DNA from: Sedimentisphaerales bacterium
GTDB taxonomy: Bacteria > Planctomycetota > Phycisphaerae > Sedimentisphaerales > SM23-30
NCBI GenBank assembly: GCA_016933395.1
Contig: JAFGBA010000252.1
Location: forward strand, 1-39,646
Direction of reading: 5' to 3'
DNA: 39,646 bases
The translations under genes and the position numbers were made by a program. The notes beneath the pieces are model-generated. The model was not told where the DNA came from. It saw only the letters and a program-made list of their open reading frames with translations, and made no database searches. Each line of letters starts with the position of its first letter. The first letter of the stretch is position 1. This document shows positions 1-7,958 of this stretch, one piece after another.

Positions 1-95
1 AACCATATTGGAGCCTTAAAGTGTTAAATCCAAAAGAGTTAAACCATAAATGGTATTACTTTTGACCAACTTTTTCCGATGAGAACCCACAATAT

Positions 96-2282
96 TTATT
101 TCTTCTGCAACAACAGGCAATCCAGGCCCAGCATATACCGGCGGTCGGCCAGTTTGTTGGTTCCCTTGATGGTTACTTTCATAACATTAGCGCCTTTTTT
201 AAGCCCCGCTTCGCCCAAATCCACCTCAGCGACCACCACCTCGTCGTTGTAAAAATCAACATCCTGCCGCAACATTTGACCATTGACGGTAAAATCCATA
301 ATGCCATAATCCGCCGCCTTAGTGAACACGCCGGTAATCTGATAACGTCCCTCGGCGGGCGCATCAAAGCTCAGCGTTAAGACATCACCCGGCTGAGCAT
401 CCTGCCACCAAAGCTGGCGATCATTGCTCCAACCATACAATTGGGTGTACTGTATAAAAAACAATCCATTCGTAACAGTGATGTCTTTACTTGCTTCGCC
501 TTCCACCGCTCCTTTACGATGAAACGCAGGTTTGAGTATATCCTCCTCGGTAAGACACACCGGCTCGCGCACATCCTGCGGCAATGGTTCATCATACCAT
601 TTGGCTCCGGGCGCAGCGTACCACCAGGTCGTCGGGGCGTAATTGAATGTGCCGCCGGAGTTACTGATAAACTCCATGTCAAAATGCAAGGATTTTTTGA
701 AAGGAATCACGTCAAGCAGGCGAAAGCGGTTATTGACCGAATAACCCGCATGTTTATTGCCCTCGCCGATGGGCTGGGCGATAAACGCCGTGGCGTAAAA
801 TTCCGGACGGCCCCAGGCATAACCGTAAAAATCTTCGGTGCCCGTGCCGAAATGGGAGGGAAACGTTTCGCCATCGACGTAAATTTTCTCATCACCCTCG
901 CCCCACCAGCGCCAGCCGCCGTTGAACACGCTCACGGCGTCGCCCATATATTTGCCTTTTCCCTTCACCTCCACAAAATACAAATCTATCCCTCCCTTCG
1001 CGGGCATCTGAAATTTGTCATGCAAACACCAAGTAGAATGAAAATACATCGTCCTGTCGGTCCAGGAATACGGCTTGACACCGGCTTCCAGGCATTCGAG
1101 CATTACCGGTTTTTCACCCATATTGGTCACGGCAACTTCGGCGCTGTGTTGAAACGGCATCACCCAATAACAGGTCATGGTCCCATCGTTATCCACACCG
1201 GACCACCAGGTGCGCCACGCACCCGTATGCGCCCCGGCGCCGAAAAAATCGCCCACCGGTGTCCATACCGCGCGAACACCGTCGAAGCTTATTTCCAACA
1301 CCGTCCCTCGCAAGGCCGACATCATGTCCGGGGCGCTAAGTTTACAGCGGAGGCTGTAAATCGCGCCGCCTTTGTCGAATGTCAGTTTTTGCTGTGCTTC
1401 GGGAGCAAGCATTCCCTGTTTTTTCTCACAACGATCATCCGGACCTTTCGAAGGGGGTGTCAACGCCATGAGTTGCTGCTCCACTTTTTCCCGCGTCGCG
1501 GCGGCCTGCCGAAGAATCTCTTCACTTAACGTTTGCACTTTCGTCCCTTGAGCATAGGTGCGATAGTTGATCTGGTAATAAAAGGATTCCTCCAAAAGAC
1601 CTTTTAATTCGCCCTCATTAAAGAATTTACCTTTGGTTTCATATGTGACCTTGCAGCGCCGGCCGTAAGGAATAGGCAGGTATAAATCATGTCCGCAACG
1701 AAGCTTGTCCTCATATTCCGGAGCACGAAATGAAAGAGCCTGCCCGGCGAGCTTACCGCCGCTGAGCATATCCAGAATGGGTCCTTCAAAAGCAGGTGTA
1801 TCATAATTATCCAGATAAATCCGCAACGTGCCGTTGGAAAATTCACCACCCCTTGGTGCATTAAATGTACCCCAGAAGCGCACGATAGCTCCGGGACCCT
1901 GGACATCCATCAAAACCAGTTCACGTCGACCGTCGCGATTTTCCTCACGGGTAAAGTTGCGACTGTCGCGGTTGGCGAACCAGCCGGGCTGATCCGACGC
2001 TATCGAGCTGCGCTCATAACTACTCGCCTGGGCGCAGGTAAACCACGGGTCCGGCATTTGAGCAGCGGCGTCACGATTGACCATCTCCAACAGCAACGAT
2101 TCAAACGTCACCTCATCAGCCGCACACATCGACATGATGAAGAACAGGCACACGACTACCGATTTTATCCGCAGATTACGCAGATAGGCGCAGATTTTGA
2201 AAGATAAACCGTTACGGATTATGTATATATTCTGGGTTCTGAGTTCCGGGTTCTGTATTCTTTTTACAATTTGATGTTTCAT
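96..2282 (-). CDS. Secreted GH172 / DUF2961 family protein
   Basis: A 728-residue exported protein of the DUF2961 (GH172) family, whose characterised members cleave or rearrange fructofuranose- or arabinofuranose-type glycans. The family hallmark is visible: a GEGDEKIYVDGE segment followed by FGTGTEDFYGYAW, which carries the acidic residues expected to be catalytic. An early segment (DVQGPGAIVRFWGT) and a C-terminal beta-rich domain also fit the family. The hydrophobic signal segment (VVVCLFFIMSMCAADE) begins only about 40 residues into the frame. The stretch before it is encoded by dispersed-repeat DNA, and no clear Shine-Dalgarno site precedes the ATG at 2282, so the start is uncertain. It lies 31 bases after lon on the same strand and may be read through from it. 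The family call is firm; the substrate cannot be told from sequence. Confidence 0.85.
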   Translation of the reverse strand: MKHQIVKRIQNPELRTQNIYIIRNGLSFKICAYLRNLRIKSVVVCLFFIMSMCAADEVTFESLLLEMVNRDAAAQMPDPWFTCAQASSYERSSIASDQPGWFANRDSRNFTREENRDGRRELVLMDVQGPGAIVRFWGTFNAPRGGEFSNGTLRIYLDNYDTPAFEGPILDMLSGGKLAGQALSFRAPEYEDKLRCGHDLYLPIPYGRRCKVTYETKGKFFNEGELKGLLEESFYYQINYRTYAQGTKVQTLSEEILRQAAATREKVEQQLMALTPPSKGPDDRCEKKQGMLAPEAQQKLTFDKGGAIYSLRCKLSAPDMMSALRGTVLEISFDGVRAVWTPVGDFFGAGAHTGAWRTWWSGVDNDGTMTCYWVMPFQHSAEVAVTNMGEKPVMLECLEAGVKPYSWTDRTMYFHSTWCLHDKFQMPAKGGIDLYFVEVKGKGKYMGDAVSVFNGGWRWWGEGDEKIYVDGETFPSHFGTGTEDFYGYAWGRPEFYATAFIAQPIGEGNKHAGYSVNNRFRLLDVIPFKKSLHFDMEFISNSGGTFNYAPTTWWYAAPGAKWYDEPLPQDVREPVCLTEEDILKPAFHRKGAVEGEASKDITVTNGLFFIQYTQLYGWSNDRQLWWQDAQPGDVLTLSFDAPAEGRYQITGVFTKAADYGIMDFTVNGQMLRQDVDFYNDEVVVAEVDLGEAGLKKGANVMKVTIKGTNKLADRRYMLGLDCLLLQKK
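2169..2259 (-). repeat. Dispersed repeats at the 5' end of the GH172 gene
   Basis: Two repeat words lie inside the open frame: GCAGATTACGCAGATAGGCG (2171-2190) and TTCTGGGTTCTGAGTTCCGG (2230-2249). Their complements resemble the CAGATTACA-type and CGGAAGTCAGAAC-type repeats at 36147-36213. They encode the odd segments ELRTQN and ICAYLRNLR before the signal peptide. Confidence 0.65.
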
Positions 2283-2313
2283 TTTTCTTTTTTCTTTTTA
2301 ATTTTTGATATTT

Positions 2314-4962
2314 CTATACCAATACCATATCCAGCACTGTTGGCGCTTGTTTAACGAATTTAAAGGTTATTCCTTTGGTGGCGAATTTGGGCAGGTCAAC
2401 CAGATCTTTTTTATTGCGCTCGGGCAAAATAATAGTCTTGATGCCGGCGCGTTTGGCGCCGAGGGTTTTTTCCTTCACGCCGCCGATGGGCAGCACCAGG
2501 CCGCGTAAGGTGATTTCGCCTGTCATGGCCACATCGGGCCGGGCCGGGCGGCCCGTTAATAACGACGCCAGCGCGGTATAAATCGCCACACCGGCGCTGG
2601 GACCATCCTTGGGCACCGCCCCGGCGGGCACATGAATATGCACATCATGTTTGGCCAACGACTCATACTCCTCCAACGCTGTGCATATTTCGGCCAGAAG
2701 GCCTTTGGGTCGTCGGCCATGGCAGGCGCCAATGCTTTTTATGGCGCTTAAGGCCGCTTGGGCAGATTCTTTCATCACCTCGCCCAATTGTCCGGTAAGA
2801 ATCAGCTTGCCCGCGCCTGGCAGCAATGTCGCTTCGATAAATAAAATCTCGCCGCCGCTAGGCGTGTAGGCCAATCCCGTCACCACACCCGGCGTGCCCC
2901 GGCGCAGGGCCAGTTCCGATTCATATCGGATCGGCCCCAGCAGTTTACCCAGCGTCCCCGCGGATACCGTGGCTGTTTTGCGTTTACCCGACGCCACCTC
3001 CGCGGCAATGGCTCGACACACCGCCCCGATTTTGCGCTCCAGTTCCCGCACACCCGCCTCGCGCGTATATGACTGAATAAGCGTGCGTAAAGCGTCACTG
3101 GTAATTTTAAACCTGCCGGCCTTCAGGCCGTTTTCCTGTAATTGTCGCGGCACAAGATATTTAGTCGCAATGAACATCTTGTCCTCATGCGTATATCCGG
3201 GCAGTTCGATGACTTCCATACGGTCGCGCAAAGCCGGCGGCACAGGGTCCATGATGTTAGCCGTGCCGATGAACATCACTTTGGATAAATCGAACGGCTG
3301 ATCGATGTAATGGTCGGTGAAACTGTTATTCTGTTCGGGATCAAGCACTTCCAGCAGCGCCGAGGCCGGGTCGCCGCGAAAATCCTGACCGATTTTATCG
3401 AGTTCATCGAGCATAAAAACCGGATTGTTGCTTTTGCATTTGCGCAATTCCTGCATGATGCGGCCCGGCAGAGCGCCAATGTAGGTGCGACGATGGCCGC
3501 GAATATCCGCTTCATCGCGAATGCCGCCCAGACTGATGCGGATGAATTTGCGCCCCATGCTCCGGGCGATGCTCCGGCCGAGGCTGGTCTTGCCGACACC
3601 CGGCGGACCGACGAAACACAAAATCGGACTGCGACCCTGCGGATTGAGTTTACGCACCGCCAAAAATTCCAGGATGCGCTTTTTCACTTTGACAAGGTCG
3701 TAATGATCCTGGTCCAATATGCGCCGGGCTGTTTTCAGATTAAGCTTTTCCTCGGTGCTCAGCGCCCAGGGCAACTCACAAAGCCATTCGATATACGTCC
3801 GCAACACGTTGAATTCCGGACTCATCATCGGAATTTTGTCCAGGCGATCCAGTTCACGCAGAACCTCTTCATTGACCTTTTCCGGCATGTCGGCTTTTTT
3901 AACGGCTTCGCGCAGTTCCTCAACTTCCGCGGTTTTCTGATCCGTCTGACCCAGTTCCGATTGAATCGCCTTGAGCTGCTCCTGCAAGAAATATTCCCGC
4001 TGTGTTTTGTCTATGCTCTTGCTGACCTGTTGATGCAGTTTTTGACCCAGTTTCAGCAACTCCAACTGGTTCGCTAACGCCACGGACAACGTGTGCAGGC
4101 GCTTTTCGACGTCGGTTTCTTCGAGCAGGTGTTGTTTCTGTTCCAAATTGATGTTGATATTGGCCGACAGAAAATCCGCCAGCGCCCCTGGATCATCAAT
4201 GTTATCCAGGATAACCTGCACCTCTTCCGGAATATTGGGCGAAAGCTGAATCATTTGCCTGGCCATCTGACGCACGTTGTTAATCATCGCCGTCAGTTCC
4301 TTACTGGGCGTGAAATGGCTGGTGAGCACTTCGATACGCGCCCGCAGGAACGGCTCTGTCGCCAGCCATTGAACCACCCGAAAACGAATCAGCCCATGCA
4401 CCACGATGCTGTTCTGACCCTCAGGCATTTTCAGCAGTTTCAGAATCGTTACGACGGTTCCCACTTGATAGAGCTGATTGGCGCCGGGTTTTTCCATCTT
4501 GGGATCGATTTGGGTCAAAACGCCAATTGGATTATCGGGATTGAGCGCGCCTGCTTCAGCCATCGCGCCGAGTAAACTGCGGCTGCGCGGCCGCCCTATC
4601 GCCAACGGCATCACCGTGCCGGGAAACACGGTGGCATTTCGCAGGGCGATAATGCCCAGTTCCTGGGGTATATTAACCTGCATCTCCCCCCCCTGCTCCG
4701 ACGCCTTAAGGTCTTGCCCGCCGGAAGCTGAGCCTTTTTTTGCCGCCGGTTTCGGGGACGATGCAGTTACTACGGATTTAACCGACGGCTTGACAACGTT
4801 GGGGAGTTCAATCGGCGTGGCGCCGACATCGACATTTTCCAAATCCACATCGTCGGTGCCAATCGCCGAACTTACCCAGTCGGGCATATCATTCTGTGTT
4901 GCCCCACCATTTGTTTCAACCGGTTTCTTTTTTTTCTTCGTATTGTCTGCTTTTTTCGCCAT
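2314..4962 (-). CDS. lon: ATP-dependent Lon protease
   Basis: Cytoplasmic AAA+ serine protease that degrades misfolded and regulatory proteins. Order of parts: a Lys-rich, low-complexity N-terminal extension (residues 1 to about 100), the Lon substrate-binding domain starting near ELGIIALRNATVFPG, a coiled helical linker, the Walker A motif GPPGVGKTS (about 452-460), Walker B (VFMLDELDKIG), and the C-terminal protease domain with catalytic Ser near 789 (DGPSAG) and Lys near 832 (GGVKEKTLGAKRAG). At 882 residues it is roughly 80-100 longer than common bacterial Lon, and the excess is the N-terminal extension. A GGGAG box sits just before the ATG. It lies 40 bases downstream of the HtrA-like gene on the same strand, so two protein-quality-control genes are adjacent. 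Very secure identification. Confidence 0.98.
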   Translation of the reverse strand: MAKKADNTKKKKKPVETNGGATQNDMPDWVSSAIGTDDVDLENVDVGATPIELPNVVKPSVKSVVTASSPKPAAKKGSASGGQDLKASEQGGEMQVNIPQELGIIALRNATVFPGTVMPLAIGRPRSRSLLGAMAEAGALNPDNPIGVLTQIDPKMEKPGANQLYQVGTVVTILKLLKMPEGQNSIVVHGLIRFRVVQWLATEPFLRARIEVLTSHFTPSKELTAMINNVRQMARQMIQLSPNIPEEVQVILDNIDDPGALADFLSANININLEQKQHLLEETDVEKRLHTLSVALANQLELLKLGQKLHQQVSKSIDKTQREYFLQEQLKAIQSELGQTDQKTAEVEELREAVKKADMPEKVNEEVLRELDRLDKIPMMSPEFNVLRTYIEWLCELPWALSTEEKLNLKTARRILDQDHYDLVKVKKRILEFLAVRKLNPQGRSPILCFVGPPGVGKTSLGRSIARSMGRKFIRISLGGIRDEADIRGHRRTYIGALPGRIMQELRKCKSNNPVFMLDELDKIGQDFRGDPASALLEVLDPEQNNSFTDHYIDQPFDLSKVMFIGTANIMDPVPPALRDRMEVIELPGYTHEDKMFIATKYLVPRQLQENGLKAGRFKITSDALRTLIQSYTREAGVRELERKIGAVCRAIAAEVASGKRKTATVSAGTLGKLLGPIRYESELALRRGTPGVVTGLAYTPSGGEILFIEATLLPGAGKLILTGQLGEVMKESAQAALSAIKSIGACHGRRPKGLLAEICTALEEYESLAKHDVHIHVPAGAVPKDGPSAGVAIYTALASLLTGRPARPDVAMTGEITLRGLVLPIGGVKEKTLGAKRAGIKTIILPERNKKDLVDLPKFATKGITFKFVKQAPTVLDMVLV

Positions 4963-5002
4963 AGTCTCCCAGCTTAATTCCCTGTGGCGCTAATGTCAAA
5001 GA

Positions 5003-6214
5003 TTAGCGTTGTTGTTCCTTGATGCAACCCGTGCCGCGGGCATCCTGCCCGTGGTTAAGAGGTTGTTCCTGAACGCTACGACGGTCGCCCAGCGTTACAG
5101 GCAACGTTACATTCCCGCCATTGCGCCATATATCCATAATCACCTGTGTTTCCGGTGGCGTGCGGGCGATGAGATATTGAATTTGTTTGCTCGTAATAAC
5201 CTCAACACCATTGATTTTTTGAATAATATCGCGCGGCCGAACGCCGCCTATTGCGGAAGGTCCTTCAGGAAATACACCTAAAACCAGTACACCCTGCACT
5301 TGTTTGTCCAACTTCGCCAGCCACCCCAGATTGCGACTCAGTATGTCGTTGGACCGGGCCAATGAATCTTCCGGTCGTAAATGACGCAATTGCTCCAGTG
5401 GAACGTTGCAAAGTTCCAGCCCCAGCCAGCCTCGTCGAACATAACCTTTGGCCGCAAGTTCCTCCGCGACGAACCGAGCCAGGTTACTCGGCACCGCGAA
5501 ACCATATCCCGCAAAACGCCCTTCCCGCGAAGGATCGTAAATCAGCGAGGTGACGCCCACCACTTCGCCAAATAAGTTCACCAGCGGCCCGCCGCTGTTG
5601 CCTTTATTTATCGCCGCGTCCGTCTGAATGAAATCTTCATACGCCCACTCGCCCAGTTTGTTAATGCGTCTGCCCTTAAAACTAACCACCCCACTAGTGA
5701 CCGTCTGTTCAAACGCATAGGGCGCACCGATAACCAGGACCGGCATCCCGGCCGCCATTTTTTCCGAGTCTCCCCAGGTAATTGCCGGCATATCTTTATC
5801 TCCCGGATCAAACCTTAAAACAGCCAATTCCGTATCCGGGTCCTCCATTCGTTTCTCCGCGCGAAATCTGCTTCCGTCACCAAAAATAACCTCGATACTC
5901 TCTGCATTAGCGATAACGTGATGTGCGGTAATCAGGTAACCCTTCTGCGCCAGCAGGCATCCGCTGCCGGTTGCTTCCGCCGGTTCCCCTTTCGCGACGG
6001 CTTCAGGCAGATTAATCACATGCAAACGCACTACCGCCGGCAAAACAATTTGTGTCGCTCTGGCATATAGCAGGTTTATCTGTTCGGCCAGATTTCGCTC
6101 TTCCGTCGATAAAGTCGCTGGGCCGGTCTGAGCCTCACATCGTTGTCCCCCCTCGGCCAAAATAATATAACCAATTGTTATATAAAAGATTATGAATAAT
6201 TTAATGGTTTGCAT
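5003..6214 (-). CDS. HtrA/DegP-like trypsin-family serine protease with PDZ domain
   Basis: A 403-residue exported protease of family S1C. An N-terminal hydrophobic segment (residues 1-22) should direct export to the periplasm. The trypsin-like domain spans about 45-270, with catalytic His99 in TAHHVI and Ser207 in NKGNSGGPL. The segment that normally carries the catalytic Asp (TDLAVL) reads DPDTELAVLRF, so the triad acid is Glu129. A single PDZ domain follows (about 290-385), including GVRPRDIIQKINGVEV. The last residues (GQDARGTGCIKEQQR) are encoded by a dispersed palindromic repeat and are probably not part of the fold. The gene lies 15 bases after panB and 40 before lon. Family assignment is secure; whether it is an active protease is open because of the Glu substitution. 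Confidence 0.93.
   Translation of the reverse strand: MQTIKLFIIFYITIGYIILAEGGQRCEAQTGPATLSTEERNLAEQINLLYARATQIVLPAVVRLHVINLPEAVAKGEPAEATGSGCLLAQKGYLITAHHVIANAESIEVIFGDGSRFRAEKRMEDPDTELAVLRFDPGDKDMPAITWGDSEKMAAGMPVLVIGAPYAFEQTVTSGVVSFKGRRINKLGEWAYEDFIQTDAAINKGNSGGPLVNLFGEVVGVTSLIYDPSREGRFAGYGFAVPSNLARFVAEELAAKGYVRRGWLGLELCNVPLEQLRHLRPEDSLARSNDILSRNLGWLAKLDKQVQGVLVLGVFPEGPSAIGGVRPRDIIQKINGVEVITSKQIQYLIARTPPETQVIMDIWRNGGNVTLPVTLGDRRSVQEQPLNHGQDARGTGCIKEQQR
5037..5051. repeat. Dispersed GC-rich palindrome inside the end of the HtrA-like gene
   Basis: The 15-mer CGGGCATCCTGCCCG is the exact reverse complement of the copy at 32812-32826. It lies within the last codons of the protease gene and encodes part of GQDARGTG. 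A dispersed element has become the C-terminal tail. Confidence 0.75.
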
Positions 6215-6229
6215 ATTCGTCTCTATGAT

Positions 6230-7081
6230 TTATGGCGTTGAATCCAACAAGGATTTTAACCGCTGATGCTCTTGGGCGCTTATATGATAGCTGTGCTCGG
6301 TATCCGGGAAACGCCTTTCATGCACATCTGTAACGTATTGTTTGGCCGCATCTTCGATGAATTTACCTATTTGGGCGTATGCTTTAGTGAATTTTGCCCC
6401 CGACGCCTGCGGCAACCCTAGCAGATCATGCAATACCAAAACCTGCCCATCACATTCTGGGCCGCTGCCGCAACTAATCACCGGCACCTCTGCCCTGCGA
6501 GTGATTTCACCCGCTACTTCGGCGGTAACACATTCCAACAAAAGCAGTTGCGCTCCGGCTCGCACCATCGCCTGTGCCTGCTCAATCAGATTCAGGCCGT
6601 TTTCAGCCGTGCGCCCTTGTGTGCATAATCCCGTTTGCCGAATCGCCTGGGGCCTCAAACCCAAATGCGCCATAACCGGTATGCCTGCCCGATCTAATGC
6701 CGCCACTACGTCCAAATGACGATGATCCACTTCAACTTTCACGGCGTCACAACCGGCCTGAGCCATAAATCTTCCAGCGTTACTTATTGCCTCAGCGGTA
6801 CTTACGGTATAACTCAAGAACGGCATATCCCCCACCAAAAAAACGTTTGGCGCCCCCCGCCGCACTGCTGCGGTAAGGGCGATCATGGTATCCATCGTTA
6901 CCGGCAATGTGGTATCATGGCCCAGAATAACCTGCGCCAATGTGTCGCCCACCAGCAAAGATTGTGTTCCGGCCTGTTCCAAAAGGATCGCCGTTGCAAA
7001 ATCATAACACGTAATCATAGAAATGGGCCGACCATTTTTCTTGGCTTCACACAACGTTTTCAATGTTATTCGCGGATTCAT
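6230..7081 (-). CDS. panB: 3-methyl-2-oxobutanoate hydroxymethyltransferase (ketopantoate hydroxymethyltransferase)
   Basis: Cytoplasmic enzyme of pantothenate/coenzyme A synthesis that transfers a hydroxymethyl group from methylene-tetrahydrofolate to alpha-ketoisovalerate. The 283-residue TIM-barrel protein shows the family segments ITCYDFATA, LVGDTLAQVILGHDTTLPVT, GCDAVKVEVDHR, PVMAHLGLRPQ and VLVLHDLLGL. I chose the ATG at 7081 over an upstream TTG at 7099 because AAGGA lies 9 bases before it and the product begins as family members do (MNPRITLKTL). No other pantothenate gene is near. It is the first gene of the minus-strand run panB, htrA-like, lon, GH172; the 15-base gap to the next gene suggests cotranscription. 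Confidence 0.95.
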   Translation of the reverse strand: MNPRITLKTLCEAKKNGRPISMITCYDFATAILLEQAGTQSLLVGDTLAQVILGHDTTLPVTMDTMIALTAAVRRGAPNVFLVGDMPFLSYTVSTAEAISNAGRFMAQAGCDAVKVEVDHRHLDVVAALDRAGIPVMAHLGLRPQAIRQTGLCTQGRTAENGLNLIEQAQAMVRAGAQLLLLECVTAEVAGEITRRAEVPVISCGSGPECDGQVLVLHDLLGLPQASGAKFTKAYAQIGKFIEDAAKQYVTDVHERRFPDTEHSYHISAQEHQRLKSLLDSTP

Positions 7082-7304
7082 TCCAGTATGTCCTTCCAAA
7101 GTTTCACGCCCCTACAATTCAGAGGGCTTTTCTGTTCCATTTTAAGCCCAAACCAGATAAAGTAACAGTGTCATTCAGTTATATTCAGGCTCGAATCGCA
7201 AATCAGACTTGGGCTTGACTTTTTTTATAAATGCGTTAACCTTAGCGCCAGAGACATGTTAAAGTTCATTCGAACGGGTCGTCGCCCGTGAAGGAGCGTA
7301 TCTC

Positions 7305-7883
7305 ATGCCAGGTTTATCTGAAATAGCCACCGGTCATTGGTCACTCAAGGGTCTTGTCGCCAGTATGATTTTGGTTTTTGTCGGCGGGGCAATGACCATT
7401 TATGATCAATTTTTTGACAATACTTCCGGCCACGGACCAACCACCGTCACCCTAAAATGCCTTGCTCCGGATTGCGGCTATACTCAGGAAATGTCTATTG
7501 AGGAATTTCGGGAACTAACCAACGCAAAAACTCAAGAGTGGATGCAACAAAACAACATCACCATGCCCGAAGGCGGGGGAGGGCCGGAAGGCATGATGGA
7601 TCCCATGATGATGGGGATGATGCCGTCATGGGGACAACCCTACACTCAGTGGGGTTTGGTTTGTCCTCAATGTCAGAAAAACTCATTTTATTTGCACACG
7701 GTCTGCCCCAAATGTGGTGAAATCTTCCTGGAAAATCCGCAGAATGCCGGCGCTCCTGACAAATGTCCCAAATGTGGTTATAGTCGGATAGAAGAACGCC
7801 GCAAAGAACGACAAGAAAAGAAGCAAGCTGAAAGAGAGGCGAAGCGGGATAAAAGGAAGAGTAAAAGTCAGAGTAGTGATTAA
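7305..7883 (+). CDS. Membrane-anchored zinc-ribbon protein, function unknown
   Basis: I do not recognise this 192-residue protein as a named family. It has one predicted membrane segment (about 16-33), then a CxxxC pair (CLAPDCGY) and two CPxC knuckles, CPQCQ and CPKCGEIF, followed by a further CPKCGYS, so it probably binds one or two zinc ions. A Gly/Met-rich stretch (PEGGGGPEGMMDPMMMGMM) separates the first Cys pair from the rest. The C-terminus is a highly charged Lys/Arg/Glu helix (RRKERQEKKQAER and onward). AAGGAG lies 8 bases before the ATG, and a small hairpin (7274-7289) lies just before that. It is monocistronic and ends at a strong terminator. It could be a redox or RNA/protein-binding membrane factor, but nothing shows which. 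Confidence 0.75.
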   Translation: MPGLSEIATGHWSLKGLVASMILVFVGGAMTIYDQFFDNTSGHGPTTVTLKCLAPDCGYTQEMSIEEFRELTNAKTQEWMQQNNITMPEGGGGPEGMMDPMMMGMMPSWGQPYTQWGLVCPQCQKNSFYLHTVCPKCGEIFLENPQNAGAPDKCPKCGYSRIEERRKERQEKKQAEREAKRDKRKSKSQSSD

Positions 7884-7910
7884 ACAAAGATGTTGTATAA
7901 TACCTTATAT

Positions 7911-7939
7911 CGCCCCGTTAAAAACGGGGCGTTTTTTTT
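7911..7939 (+). terminator. Rho-independent terminator of the zinc-ribbon gene
   Basis: A perfect 9-bp stem (CGCCCCGTT / AACGGGGCG, 7911-7919 with 7923-7931) with a 3-base loop is followed by eight T residues. It begins 28 bases after the stop codon. The minus strand has no T run on its side, so it should act mainly on the plus-strand gene rather than on the converging aroF. Confidence 0.93.
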
Positions 7940-7958
7940 GTAATAAACGGATATCCTG

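Noticed and set aside
441-1529. 362-residue plus-strand open frame
   Set aside because: Lies wholly antisense to the GH172 gene, has no family features, and its text is the complement of a well-conserved protein.
3310-4077. 255-residue plus-strand open frame
   Set aside because: Antisense shadow of lon; no ribosome site or domain.
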